NCBI GenBank assembly: GCA_964503965.1 | Contig: CAZDCK010000001.1 | Coordinates: 1-64,000 of the forward strand | Origin: Eutrophocola sp964503965 | GTDB taxonomy: Bacteria > Pseudomonadota > Gammaproteobacteria > Pseudomonadales > Pseudohongiellaceae | Length of the DNA: 64,000 nt | Direction of reading: 5' to 3' | In this document: positions 8,909-17,983 of the stretch, piece by piece | How positions within the stretch are numbered: the first letter of the stretch is position 1 | Layout: the number at the start of each line of letters is the position of its first letter | The notes under the pieces: model-generated | Told to the model about the DNA's origin: nothing | Database searches by the model: none | The model's input: the letters and a program-made list of their open reading frames with translations, nothing else | Made by a program: the position numbers and the translations under genes

Positions 8909-9023
8909 AAGGATATTTTTTGATTTGCGGTTTTCTGATAACTCACAGGTCATTTATTCTGCACGCTCTCCCTTTCCCTCAATCTCAAGTATCATTGCCG
9001 TAAACACAAAAACAAACTTTCTC

Positions 9024-10472
9024 ATGAAAAAACAATCCGATATTGGCCTCATTGGCCTTGCTGTCATGGGTGAAAACCTGGCCCTGAATTTTGCCAACAA
9101 GGGGTTTGTCGTAGCCGCCTGGGACCGTGATAGCACCGTCAGGAATGCTTTTGCCAAGGGGCGTGCCAGTGACAGGACTATCCTTGTAACGGATTCACTT
9201 GAAACCATGGCAGCCAACCTGGAAAAACCACGCAAGGTCATGATGATGGTGAAAGCCGGTGAAGTGGTGGATCAGGTTCTTGAACAACTCCTCCCCTGCC
9301 TGGAGGCAGGAGACATTGTGATTGATGGCGGCAACAGTCACTTTGAGGATACCCAAAGGCGTGCCAGTGCATTGAAAGACCATGGCATACATTTCATCGG
9401 TGCAGGCGTGTCCGGTGGTGAGGAAGGGGCACTCAATGGTCCTGCCATAATGCCCGGTGGTTCCGTTGAAGCCTGGCCTCGCATTAAACCCCTCCTTCAG
9501 GCCGTATCAGCGAGCGTCAACCATACCCCTTGCTGTGACTGGATTGGTGAGGGGGGCGCCGGTCATTTTGTGAAAATGGTCCATAATGGCATCGAATACG
9601 GCGATATGCAGTTAATCTGTGAAAGCTACCAGTTCATGAAAGAAGTCCTCGAACTTTCAGGGGATGAGATATGCCAGGCATATACCATGTGGAATGAAGG
9701 CCCTCTTTCAAGCTATCTTATTGAAATAACTGCAAATATTACCAGATACGAGGAGAATGGAAGTCTTCTGCTGGATCATATTATGGATGCCGCCGGCCAG
9801 AAAGGGACCGGTAAATGGACGGTCATCACGGCCTTGCAGACTGGAAGTCCACTGACCCTGATTACAGAAGCAGTTCTGGCACGCAACCTGTCCGCCCATA
9901 AAGATGAACGGGTTACTGCCTCGCAGGCCTTACAGGGGCCTGAAGTTCGCTTTTCAGGAGATAAATCCGCCATGATCGACGCTCTGGAGCAGGCACTGCT
10001 GTCAGCCAGAATCATTTCATACGCCCAGGGATTCAGTCTGCTGCGTGATGCTGCCGGCCTCTATAACTGGTCACTGGATTATGCCGGGATCGCACGCTGC
10101 TGGCGGGGAGGCTGCATAATTCGCTCCTCTCTTCTTGATCCAATCAGCAATGCATTCACCAGCAACCCGGATCTTGCAAACCTGCTACTGGACAGTCACT
10201 TTATGGAGATCATAAATCAGACCCAGGCTGGATGGCGAAAAATCACCAGCTCCGCTATAGAACACGGAATACCCTGTCCGGCAATCAGTTCATCCCTGGC
10301 GTATTTTGATGGCTACCGTTGCGCGAACCTACCTGCTAACCTGTTGCAGGCACAGCGGGACTATTTCGGCGCCCATACCTACGAAAGAACAGACAGGCCA
10401 AGGGGGGAGTTCTTTCATACTGACTGGACCGGACAGGGTGGATCGACATCATCGACCACATACGATGCATAA
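9024..10472 (+). CDS. gnd: 6-phosphogluconate dehydrogenase (NADP+, decarboxylating)
   Basis: 482 residues from the ATG at 9024 (MKKQSDIGLIGLAVMGENL). It has the Rossmann motif GLAVMGENLALN and the family signature DHIMDAAGQKGTGKWT. Substrate-binding stretches GAGVSGGEEGA and KMVHNGIEYGDMQ are also present. It oxidises 6-phosphogluconate to ribulose 5-phosphate and CO2. It is divergent from idnD-gntK, so gluconate made by the cluster can enter the pentose phosphate pathway directly. The start has no recognisable Shine-Dalgarno sequence; a longer frame from 8925 adds a non-homologous leader and was rejected. Confidence 0.96.
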   Translation: MKKQSDIGLIGLAVMGENLALNFANKGFVVAAWDRDSTVRNAFAKGRASDRTILVTDSLETMAANLEKPRKVMMMVKAGEVVDQVLEQLLPCLEAGDIVIDGGNSHFEDTQRRASALKDHGIHFIGAGVSGGEEGALNGPAIMPGGSVEAWPRIKPLLQAVSASVNHTPCCDWIGEGGAGHFVKMVHNGIEYGDMQLICESYQFMKEVLELSGDEICQAYTMWNEGPLSSYLIEITANITRYEENGSLLLDHIMDAAGQKGTGKWTVITALQTGSPLTLITEAVLARNLSAHKDERVTASQALQGPEVRFSGDKSAMIDALEQALLSARIISYAQGFSLLRDAAGLYNWSLDYAGIARCWRGGCIIRSSLLDPISNAFTSNPDLANLLLDSHFMEIINQTQAGWRKITSSAIEHGIPCPAISSSLAYFDGYRCANLPANLLQAQRDYFGAHTYERTDRPRGEFFHTDWTGQGGSTSSTTYDA

Positions 10473-10570
10473 CAGAATCTGACAAAAGGCATCAGCGAAA
10501 CCATTTATATAATCCATACAAGTTTTCAAAGTCACCATGTAGATCACATAACAGCTAAGGAACCATGTCA

Positions 10571-11479
10571 ATGAAGTACATAATAACGGGAGCCTCAGGT
10601 GCATTCGGACGCGGAGCAACACAAGGCATGCTTTCCCATGTTTCTCCTGAAGATCTCATTCTCGTTACCCGCAATCCTGACTCACTGAAAGAGATGGATG
10701 ACAGGGGCTGCTCAGTCCGTTTCGGCGACTTTGATGATTACGACTCTCTTGAAGTAGCTTTCCAGGGTGGAAATAAAATGCTGATGATCAGCACAAGCCG
10801 GGTTGGCGAGCGCATGCCCCAGCATACCAATGCGGTGAATGCCGCCAAGGCTTGTGGTGTAAGCCATGTCATCTACACATCCTTTGTCGGTGCCGTACCG
10901 GACAACCCTTCTCTAGCCGTCAGGGACCATCGCGGTACAGAATCTCTACTCAGGGAAAGCGGCATGGCATGGACTGCAATGAGAAACAGCCAGTATGCGG
11001 ACTATATCTTTGCCTCTGCCCCTAACGCCATTCGTGCAGGTAAATGGTTCACCAGCTCTGAAGATGGCACGGTTGCCCATGTCTGCCGTGAAGACTGCAT
11101 AGAAGCTGCCGTGACTGTCCTTTCAGGTGATGGCCATGAAAACAGGGTCTATAACATTACCGGTCCCGAGTTACTGAGCATTCGTAATGTAGCCGATATT
11201 GTCAGGGACGTCTCAGGACAGGATTTTGAATTCGTGGAAATCAGTGACGACGATATGTATGCATTTTTCGATTCACTGGGTGTCCCCAGAAGCCCGATTG
11301 ATGACAACGTGGCCTCTGATATACCCTGGTGCAGTGACGACATGGTCTCGTTTGAGAGGACCATACGCGAAGGCCGCTTCAGCATTATTTCCAATGATTT
11401 CGAGACACTGACTGGTCACAAGCCAAAATCTCTACGAGCACTGGCTGAAGCCCACAGGGATCTGCTCCTGCCAGCATGA
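10571..11479 (+). CDS. NmrA/QorB-like NAD(P)-dependent reductase
   Basis: About 302 residues with a Rossmann GASGAFGRG motif at the N-terminus. The segment TSRVGERMPQHTNAVNAAKA closely parallels the matching stretch of E. coli QorB, an NADPH:quinone oxidoreductase of the atypical SDR type. No YxxxK catalytic pair is needed in this group. The ATG at 10571 is better spaced from AAGGA than the one at 10565. It lies 95 bp after gnd on the same strand and just before an esterase gene. The substrate is unknown; quinone or other small electrophile reduction is inferred. Confidence 0.8.
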   Translation: MKYIITGASGAFGRGATQGMLSHVSPEDLILVTRNPDSLKEMDDRGCSVRFGDFDDYDSLEVAFQGGNKMLMISTSRVGERMPQHTNAVNAAKACGVSHVIYTSFVGAVPDNPSLAVRDHRGTESLLRESGMAWTAMRNSQYADYIFASAPNAIRAGKWFTSSEDGTVAHVCREDCIEAAVTVLSGDGHENRVYNITGPELLSIRNVADIVRDVSGQDFEFVEISDDDMYAFFDSLGVPRSPIDDNVASDIPWCSDDMVSFERTIREGRFSIISNDFETLTGHKPKSLRALAEAHRDLLLPA

Positions 11480-11506
11480 TCTGAACAAACACCAGAGGAT
11501 CTCCCC

Positions 11507-12436
11507 ATGAATAGCCCAGATACCAAACAGCAGTTTCCTGCCAGGTTTCTATCCTTGCTTGCAGGCCTGACCATGTTGACCAGTACAGTCATCGCCCAAC
11601 CGGTACCGATCTCCACTGATATTCCTGAGGGAATCGACCTGACGGCAGATCTTACCTACGCCACTTATGGCGACAGGATGTTGATGGCCGATCTGTACAG
11701 GCCATCCGGAAATTCGGAGTCGTTACCAGCCATTGTGATGGTTCGTGGCGGTGGCTGGGCGGTCGGAGACAAGGAGGGTTATGGGCCTATTGCCGCCGCG
11801 CTGGCTCTGAAAGGATTTGTAACAGCAAGCATCGAGTACCGGGTTTCTGATGAAGCCACATTCCCTGCGGCAGTCCATGATACCAAGGCTGCAGTCAGGT
11901 GGCTGCGATCCAATGCTGAGGAGTTTAATATCAACCCTGATGCCATCGGCGTCATTGGTGGATCGGCAGGCGCGCACCTAGCCGCCTACCTGGGAGTGAC
12001 AGCGGGCATTGAAGAACTTGAAGGAGAAGGCGGGCATGGAGATGCCTCCAGTGGCGTCCAGGCCGTAGTTGCTCTGGCAGCTCCCTCCTCCCTGCTCCCT
12101 GTCGGCGGTTGCAACCAATCATCCGATGACCCGGAGAATGCCGTCGTTAAATTTCTTGGTGAAGGTTGCAGCGCCAATGACAGCTTATGGGCCTATGCCT
12201 CACCGGTCACCCATGTATCCGCGGATTCCGCACCGATTCTGATGATTCATAGCGAAGCAGATACTGTAGTCAACTTCACTGAATCCCTGCTGCTGGGCAT
12301 GGCCTATGGAGAGCATAATGTGCCTGCCAGCATCCACCTGATCCCCGATGCCCCCCATGCCTTCTGGAATTTTAACGAGTGGTTGCAGGACACCATTGAT
12401 AAAGCAGCAGATTTTTTCCATCATGAGCTGCAATAA
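11507..12436 (+). CDS. Secreted alpha/beta hydrolase (esterase/lipase, BD-FAE/HSL-like)
   Basis: 309 residues with a signal peptide (FLSLLAGLTMLTSTVIAQ). The oxyanion region is RGGGWAVGDKEGY, the nucleophile elbow is GGSAGAH, the acid lies in ILMIHSEADTVVN and the catalytic histidine in PDAPHAFW. This architecture is typical of carboxylesterases that deacylate sugar or feruloyl esters. A GAGGA site precedes the ATG by seven bases. It is 27 bp after the QorB-like gene, probably in one transcript. A role in freeing sugar acids from esterified substrates is only suggested by the neighbourhood. Confidence 0.86.
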   Translation: MNSPDTKQQFPARFLSLLAGLTMLTSTVIAQPVPISTDIPEGIDLTADLTYATYGDRMLMADLYRPSGNSESLPAIVMVRGGGWAVGDKEGYGPIAAALALKGFVTASIEYRVSDEATFPAAVHDTKAAVRWLRSNAEEFNINPDAIGVIGGSAGAHLAAYLGVTAGIEELEGEGGHGDASSGVQAVVALAAPSSLLPVGGCNQSSDDPENAVVKFLGEGCSANDSLWAYASPVTHVSADSAPILMIHSEADTVVNFTESLLLGMAYGEHNVPASIHLIPDAPHAFWNFNEWLQDTIDKAADFFHHELQ

Positions 12437-12556
12437 CCAGGCCGGTAATACAGATTAGGGCAGTCATATGAAGCATGCAGTTTCCTGCTGCATGGACAGT
12501 TACTGCAGGCTGCCTGAAGTAATGAATAAAGAAGCAATGAAAACGGAGCAATTGAG

Positions 12557-12688
12557 ATGACCGAAGAAAGAAATGATGACGAAAAAAATGATATGAACGT
12601 TTGGCAAATTATCATTGGCGGTGGGATCGTTTTACTGCTTGTGCTGATTTTCGGGTTTTATTTCATGATGCAGTCACCGCTGAACTGA
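12557..12688 (+). CDS. Small single-span membrane protein, 43 residues
   Basis: This short frame starts at ATG 12557, eight bases after GGAG, and ends at TGA 12686-12688. A charged, acidic N-terminus (MTEERNDDEKND) is followed by one strong hydrophobic segment (IIIGGGIVLLLVLIFGFYFM). This is a typical bitopic small-protein layout with the N-terminus likely cytoplasmic. I recognise no family. It sits 120 bp after the esterase gene and converges with the SDR gene ending at 12774. The good ribosome site and clean membrane span support a real gene, but it is unproven. Confidence 0.55.
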   Translation: MTEERNDDEKNDMNVWQIIIGGGIVLLLVLIFGFYFMMQSPLN

Positions 12689-12773
12689 CCATCATCAACA
12701 TTTTCGAGGCACAACAGGAGAGCGCATTAATACCTGTTTGTATTTTCTGGCAGAATTTTCTGCAAAAGCGCAA

Positions 12774-13523
12774 CTATCCACGCCCGATGTAGGGCATGGC
12801 ATTTGCCATCACGGTCATGAACAGCACATTGGCTTCAAGCGGCAGCGAGTCCATATACACGATGGCATCCCCCACATGTTTCACATCCATCATCGGTTCT
12901 GTCCTGATAGTTCCATCCGCCTGGGGTGCGCCCTGTGAAACATGAGAACCCAACTCCGTCTGGGCATTGCCAATATCGATCTGGCCACAGGCTATATTGT
13001 ATTTTCGACCATCCAGTGAAGTAGTCTTCGTCAAACCGGAAACTGCATGCTTGCTTGCCGTGTAGGCAATGGAATTGGGCCTGGGCCTGTCAGCTGAAAT
13101 CGAGCCATTATTGATTATGCGCCCTCCCTGGGGCTCCTGCTCTTTCATCATGCGGTAAGCCCCCTGCAGACAGAAGAACGCCCCGTTGAGATTAGTGTTT
13201 ACCACTGCCAGCCAGTCTTCCGCGGCCAGTTCCTCGATCGGTGCACCAATACCGATACCGGCATTATTGAATAGCAGGTCCAGGCGTCCAAAATAGCTGT
13301 CAATTTCACGGTAAAGATTGTCAACGGAATCCTTATCCGTAACATCCGTAACCACGCACAGTACATCTTCATGGGTAGCTCCAGTAAGCCCGGCTGTAAT
13401 ATTCAGGGAATCCAGAGTACGTCCTGCCAGTACCAGTTTGTAACCCTTTTCTCCCAGGGCGATGGCTACAGTTCGACCAATGCCGCTGCCGGCACCGGTA
13501 ACCAGGGCAATTTTTCCACTCAT
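12774..13523 (-). CDS. SDR family NAD(P)-dependent oxidoreductase
   Basis: 249 residues of classical short-chain dehydrogenase: cofactor motif TGAGSGIG, NNAG, active-site Ser in NNGSISAD and YTASK as the Tyr/Lys pair. Its ATG overlaps the stop of the upstream 2-hydroxyacid dehydrogenase gene (ATGA), so the two are translationally coupled. Substrate unknown. As part of a sugar-acid cluster it may oxidise or reduce a hydroxy- or keto-acid. Confidence 0.86.
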   Translation of the reverse strand: MSGKIALVTGAGSGIGRTVAIALGEKGYKLVLAGRTLDSLNITAGLTGATHEDVLCVVTDVTDKDSVDNLYREIDSYFGRLDLLFNNAGIGIGAPIEELAAEDWLAVVNTNLNGAFFCLQGAYRMMKEQEPQGGRIINNGSISADRPRPNSIAYTASKHAVSGLTKTTSLDGRKYNIACGQIDIGNAQTELGSHVSQGAPQADGTIRTEPMMDVKHVGDAIVYMDSLPLEANVLFMTVMANAMPYIGRG

Positions 13524-14464
13524 TCGATATCCCTCAATGCAGTTGGTGCTTTATTACCGACCATAACTGCATCCAGGTTTTCCAGCACACAGTCGGCCAT
13601 TGCTTTCCGGGTTTCCTCAGTTGCACTGGCTACATGAGGCGTCAGTACAACCCTGTCAGATTCCATTAGTGCCTGGGGTACATGCGGTTCATCCGCAAAC
13701 ACATCCAGGCCAGCACCGGCAATAGTGCCTGATGCCAGTGCGGTAATCAGTGCTTTCTCATCCACTACGGCGCCACGGGAAATATTCACCAACCAGCCAT
13801 CACTGCCAAGTGCGGACAGCACATCACTATTCACCATGTTTGCGGTTTCAGCATTGGCGGCACAGGAAATGACCAGAACATCCACATTCTCAGCGAGACT
13901 CCTGGCATCCGGCTGATAGGTATAAGGGACATCCCTGGTAGCCCGACTTGTATAATGCACATCGCCAAAAGGAGCCAGTCTGTCAGCAATAGCTCTGCCA
14001 ATAGCACCCAGCCCCAGTATGCCAAAGCGACGGCCTGTCACCTTTCGTGCCAGTGGCATTTCTCCGTCCAGCCACCGCCCCTGTCGCACATAGGTATCAC
14101 CAGCAGGAATCTGTCGTAACAGTGAAATTGTCAGGCCCACGGCAAGATCAGCCACATCCTCGCTCAGCAGGCCTGGCGTGGTACTGACATACACTCCTCG
14201 ACTGGCGGCAAGATCAACATCCACCCTGTCAAAGCCAACCCCATTAGTAGCAATTATTTTTAGATTTGGTAACGCTGTCAGCAAGTCAGTGGTACAACCG
14301 ATATGCCCGGCCGTAGCAACGGCATTCACCGTATCGGCCTTCACTGACAGCCAGGCTGACTGCTCATCCACAGACATCCCATGCCAGGGAATCACATCGA
14401 AACGTTTATTCAATTCACCCTCGAGGTAATCAGAAAAGGGAAATAACTGGAGTAGCACGGCCAT
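13520..14464 (-). CDS. D-isomer-specific 2-hydroxyacid dehydrogenase (GhrB/2-ketogluconate reductase-like)
   Basis: 314 residues with the family layout. A Rossmann GILGLGAIGRAIADRL lies near residue 145, followed by the catalytic Arg in NISRGAVVDE, Glu in DVFADEPHVP and His in LTPHVASAT. GhrB-type members reduce glyoxylate, hydroxypyruvate and 2-keto-gluconate. Between idnO-like and SDR genes a 2-ketogluconate reductase role is attractive, which would deliver D-gluconate to GntK. Substrate preference cannot be read from sequence alone. Confidence 0.85.
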   Translation of the reverse strand: MAVLLQLFPFSDYLEGELNKRFDVIPWHGMSVDEQSAWLSVKADTVNAVATAGHIGCTTDLLTALPNLKIIATNGVGFDRVDVDLAASRGVYVSTTPGLLSEDVADLAVGLTISLLRQIPAGDTYVRQGRWLDGEMPLARKVTGRRFGILGLGAIGRAIADRLAPFGDVHYTSRATRDVPYTYQPDARSLAENVDVLVISCAANAETANMVNSDVLSALGSDGWLVNISRGAVVDEKALITALASGTIAGAGLDVFADEPHVPQALMESDRVVLTPHVASATEETRKAMADCVLENLDAVMVGNKAPTALRDIE

Positions 14465-14503
14465 ATCGGTTTCCTTTCATTTACTGCTGTTTTATTGTTC
14501 TGC

Positions 14504-15265
14504 CTAAATGACGGACGTAATACCACCATCCACATAGAGCGTTTGACCATTAACGAAGGCAGAGGCATCCGAAGCCAGGAATACTGCCACCCCATGCAGG
14601 TCTTCCAGTTTTCCCCAGCGCCCGGCCGGGGTTCTTCCTTTAAGCCAGGCATCAAATTCAGGATCTTCCACCAGGGCCTTGTTCAGCGGCGTATCAAAAT
14701 AACCGGGACCAATAGCATTAATCTGAAGACCATGCCTGGCCCAGTCAGCGCACATTCCCCTGGTGAGATTCTTTACAGCACCCTTAGAGGCGGTATAGGG
14801 GGCAATGGTCGGTCGGGCCAGTTCGCACTGGACACTGCCAATATTGATAATCTTGCCGGCTCCCCGGACAATCATGTGCCTGGCTACCGCCTTGCTTACA
14901 TAGTAGAGACCGTCCAGATTGGTTGCCATCAACTCTCGCCAATCCCTGTCGTCGAACTCTTCCAGGGGAGCCCTGCGCTGTATCCCGGCATTGTTGACCA
15001 GGATATCAATCTGGCTGATTTCATTTTCAATAGCATCAATTGCTGTATGGACCGCTTCAGCAGCAGTAACATCGAATGCAGCAGTTGCCACCTGGATGCC
15101 CTCGGTCGCTAATGACTCGGCAGCCTGTTGCAGCTCTGCCTCGTTACGACCATTGAGAATAACCCTGGCACCCGCATTACCCAGCGCAGTAGCAAGGGCA
15201 AAACCGATGCCGCGGGAAGACCCGGTAATCAACGCAGTTTTTCCATCCAGACTGAAATTGGACAT
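14504..15265 (-). CDS. idnO: Gluconate 5-dehydrogenase-like SDR (5-keto-D-gluconate reductase)
   Basis: 253 residues. The SDR motifs are TGSSRGIG, NNAGIQRR, the active-site Ser in NIGSVQ and YTASK. NNAGIQRR, SKGAVKNLTRGMC and the IAPGYF/IGPGYF-type stretch match E. coli IdnO closely, including the KALVED and RTPAGRWG region. IdnO interconverts 5-keto-gluconate and D-gluconate, the step after IdnD. Its stop is 39 bp before the 2-hydroxyacid dehydrogenase gene, giving a three-gene operon. It is divergent from the MFS gene across about 215 bp. Confidence 0.88.
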   Translation of the reverse strand: MSNFSLDGKTALITGSSRGIGFALATALGNAGARVILNGRNEAELQQAAESLATEGIQVATAAFDVTAAEAVHTAIDAIENEISQIDILVNNAGIQRRAPLEEFDDRDWRELMATNLDGLYYVSKAVARHMIVRGAGKIINIGSVQCELARPTIAPYTASKGAVKNLTRGMCADWARHGLQINAIGPGYFDTPLNKALVEDPEFDAWLKGRTPAGRWGKLEDLHGVAVFLASDASAFVNGQTLYVDGGITSVI

Positions 15266-15480
15266 GCTAAAGAGACCTTCGTCGAAAAACCGCAGAGTAA
15301 ATCACAATCACCACTGAACTTCACCCGCCGTTTCCATGTCCGGGTTTAATTCAGTATGATTGCTTGGAGCGAGTTTCGGCCCGCGTGAAAAGTTAATCAT
15401 GGAAAATAATAATAAAGGAAGTGGCCACCGCGTTTCTTCCCTGCCTGAAAATTACAATAATAGACTCCGGGGATATCATC

Positions 15481-16836
15481 ATGGCTTCAACGGAACCATC
15501 GTCACCCTCTGATGACTCATCGTGGCCTTCACCTGGCCGCGGATGGGTACTGGCCGGCCTGCTCGCTCTGGCATCCATTATGTCGCAGTTCGACAGGACC
15601 GTTATCAATCTCACCGTGGAACCGCTAAAGACCCAGTTTGATCTCAACGACACCCAGTTTGGCATGCTGCAAAGTGTGGCTTTCGGGATTTTCTATACGC
15701 TGGCCTGCTTCCCTGTAGGTCGCCTGGTCGATCGCTATGCGCGTAAAACTGTACTGGGACTTTGCCTTTTCTTTTTCAGCCTGTTTTCCATGGGATCTGG
15801 ATTGACCAGGAATTACCTGCAGCTGTTCCTGACACGTATCGGTGTAGGCATTGGCGAAGCCAGTGTCACACCAGCCGGGTTCTCCATGCTGAGCGATTCA
15901 TTTGCACCAGGGAAACTGGGCAAGCCCATGGGCTTCTTCATGATGAGCGCACCGGTCGGCCAGGGCCTGGCCTATATCTGGGGCGGCCTGCTTCTTCAGT
16001 GGCTGAACGACTCACCGGTGCTTGCAGGAGAAGGATTACTTTCCGGCTTTGAACCCTGGCAGGCGGCATTCATTATTATCGGTGCCCCGGGTCTTCTGCT
16101 CGTGCCTTGCTTCCTTATGTTCAAGGAACCCCAACGCAGGGGCGACGGCTCCGAAGCACCTCTTGCCCTTGCCGTCGTGGGAAAAGTGCTCAGTGAACGA
16201 CGCAAGGCACTGATTCCCATGTTCATCGGCTTTTCCATGGTCACTTTGGTGTCCTATACCCTGTTTGTCTGGGTCCCTGCCTTCATGCAACGAACCTATG
16301 ACTGGAATACGGCCCAGGTTGGGCTGGGATTTGGATTGACAGTACTGACTTTTGGTACGGCAGGGGCCTATTTCGGTGGCTGGATGACTGACAGGTTATC
16401 CGCCAGGGGAATCATGGAAGCGCCCCTTAAAGTAGCCGCCTTTGGTTTCGTAGGATGTGGTGTGTTTGGCGTCCTGGCAACACAGATGCCCAATGGTATT
16501 CTGGCCATGCTTTTTCTTATCCCTACCGTTTTTCTCAGTAATACCCCTTATGCCTGTGCCGGTACAGCTATACAGTTGATCATACCCAACCGCGCTCGTG
16601 GCCAGGTTACGGCAATCTACATTACGATCCTTACTCTGATTGGTTTGGTAGTAGGACCTACAGTAGTTGGATTGATGACTGATTATGTGTTCCGGGACCC
16701 GAACCAGATTCGCTATTCACTGGCCATTGTTGTCGGTATTCCGGCCCCCATTATGTTCCTTCTTCAACGCAGCGCCTTTCCTCATTACGCCAAGCTCAGA
16801 CGGGACATGGAAGCCTCATTGAAAGAAGAGACCTGA
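15481..16836 (+). CDS. MFS transporter (spinster-like family)
   Basis: 451 residues from the ATG at 15481 with about 12 membrane spans. After span 2 there is an MFS motif A-like GRLVDRYARKTVL, and RIGVGIGEASVTPAGFSMLSD is typical of spinster-type carriers. A GGGG purine stretch precedes the start by eight bases; an in-frame GTG at 15421 is less likely. Divergent to idnO and near sugar-acid enzymes, so it may import a sugar acid or ketogluconate. The substrate is inference. Confidence 0.86.
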   Translation: MASTEPSSPSDDSSWPSPGRGWVLAGLLALASIMSQFDRTVINLTVEPLKTQFDLNDTQFGMLQSVAFGIFYTLACFPVGRLVDRYARKTVLGLCLFFFSLFSMGSGLTRNYLQLFLTRIGVGIGEASVTPAGFSMLSDSFAPGKLGKPMGFFMMSAPVGQGLAYIWGGLLLQWLNDSPVLAGEGLLSGFEPWQAAFIIIGAPGLLLVPCFLMFKEPQRRGDGSEAPLALAVVGKVLSERRKALIPMFIGFSMVTLVSYTLFVWVPAFMQRTYDWNTAQVGLGFGLTVLTFGTAGAYFGGWMTDRLSARGIMEAPLKVAAFGFVGCGVFGVLATQMPNGILAMLFLIPTVFLSNTPYACAGTAIQLIIPNRARGQVTAIYITILTLIGLVVGPTVVGLMTDYVFRDPNQIRYSLAIVVGIPAPIMFLLQRSAFPHYAKLRRDMEASLKEET

Positions 16837-16925
16837 TATGAATCGCCAGTCCACAATCACCTGTGCCTGGCACTGACTCTGTTTACACAGCTAATTAAAT
16901 ACAATACCCCAGAAGGAATTTAGTT

Positions 16926-17873
16926 ATGGCAAAAAAATCCATACGCCAGGTACTCGAAGAAGCCAGTCAGTGCGTATTCGCTCCCTGTGTCTATGACTGC
17001 GCCTCTGCCCATGCCGTCCAGATGGTTGGGTTTCCTGCCATGATGCTCTCAGGCGGTGAAGTCTCAGTGGCCATGAACGGTGTTGTGGATTATGGTTTTT
17101 CCAACCTGACTGACCTGGAATGGATTACCAGTCGCATCTCCCAGACAACAGCCATTCCCCTGGCAGCAGACATTGAAGATGGCTTCGGTGGTCCCCTGGC
17201 TGTCTATCGTAGCGCCAGGCGTATGGCCATGGCCGGTGCCACTGCTCTGCAGTTGGAGGATGCCGGTGACATGGAAGAGAGTACTTCTCTACTGCCCCGT
17301 GACCAGTACCTGGCCAAGGTGAAAGCAGCCCTGGCTGCGCTGCAAGGCACCGACTGTATTCTCATTGCCCGCACGAATGCGGATCCCGCCACGGAACTCG
17401 ATGAAGGGATTGCCCGCTGTAATGCAGCACTCAAGCTTGGCGCCCAGATGACAACAGTAGTGAAACTCAACAAATATGATGATGCGAAATATGTATCTGA
17501 ACGCGTACCCGGCTGGAAGATGTACCCGGATGTAGCCGTCAAGGCTGACGGTACTCCCGAAGTGACTACGGAGGAAGCGTGGGAGATGGGATTTAATTTC
17601 ATGACCAGCCATTACACACTCAAGGCGGCGATGGATGGTATGCTGGAACACGGCCTGGAGAACGTCAAACGCCAGAGTGTGGAGTACACCTGTAACAAGA
17701 AAGATGCCACGGGAATCATGGGCATGAGCGCTTCACCGCTTTTTGATCCCCAGGGCTATATGGAACTTGAGAACCGTTTTACCGGTGGCAACAAGGAATA
17801 CACAATTGTCGGCAATGAAGTGGAAGATTTTCCGGAAGGATTTTTCAAGGCAGATATTGAAGACCGTCTGTAA
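16926..17873 (+). CDS. Isocitrate lyase/PEP mutase superfamily protein
   Basis: 315 residues with the superfamily TIM-barrel landmarks: MLSGGEVSVAM near the N-terminus, the metal-binding PLAADIEDGFGG and ALQLEDAGD. The K-K/R-CGH catalytic loop of 2-methylisocitrate and isocitrate lyases is replaced by DMEESTSLLPRD, so the catalytic cysteine is missing. That suggests an oxaloacetate decarboxylase-like or other non-lyase C-C or C-P bond enzyme. A good AAGGAA ribosome site precedes the ATG. It lies 89 bp after the MFS gene on the same strand, probably the same transcript. The product is unknown. Confidence 0.82.
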   Translation: MAKKSIRQVLEEASQCVFAPCVYDCASAHAVQMVGFPAMMLSGGEVSVAMNGVVDYGFSNLTDLEWITSRISQTTAIPLAADIEDGFGGPLAVYRSARRMAMAGATALQLEDAGDMEESTSLLPRDQYLAKVKAALAALQGTDCILIARTNADPATELDEGIARCNAALKLGAQMTTVVKLNKYDDAKYVSERVPGWKMYPDVAVKADGTPEVTTEEAWEMGFNFMTSHYTLKAAMDGMLEHGLENVKRQSVEYTCNKKDATGIMGMSASPLFDPQGYMELENRFTGGNKEYTIVGNEVEDFPEGFFKADIEDRL

Positions 17874-17904
17874 TTTTCAGCCCCTTCCAATAGTGAACAA
17901 TTAT

Positions 17905-17910
17905 TATAAT
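17905..17910 (+). promoter_or_regulatory. Candidate -10 element upstream of the diguanylate cyclase gene
   Basis: A perfect TATAAT lies in an AT-rich spacer 31 bp after the preceding stop and 74 bp before the cyclase start. No good -35 is seen at 17 bp, so this is tentative. Confidence 0.35.
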
Positions 17911-17983
17911 ATATGAAGGTGGCCCGCATGGTATGTGGGACCAGCCTCACAGATGAACGACTGGGATCAGTTTGGTTGGCAAT

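Noticed and set aside
12468..12560. 30-codon cysteine-containing frame before the 43-residue membrane protein
   Set aside because: It has no ribosome site and no hydrophobic or domain signal; mentioned only because it overlaps the next start.
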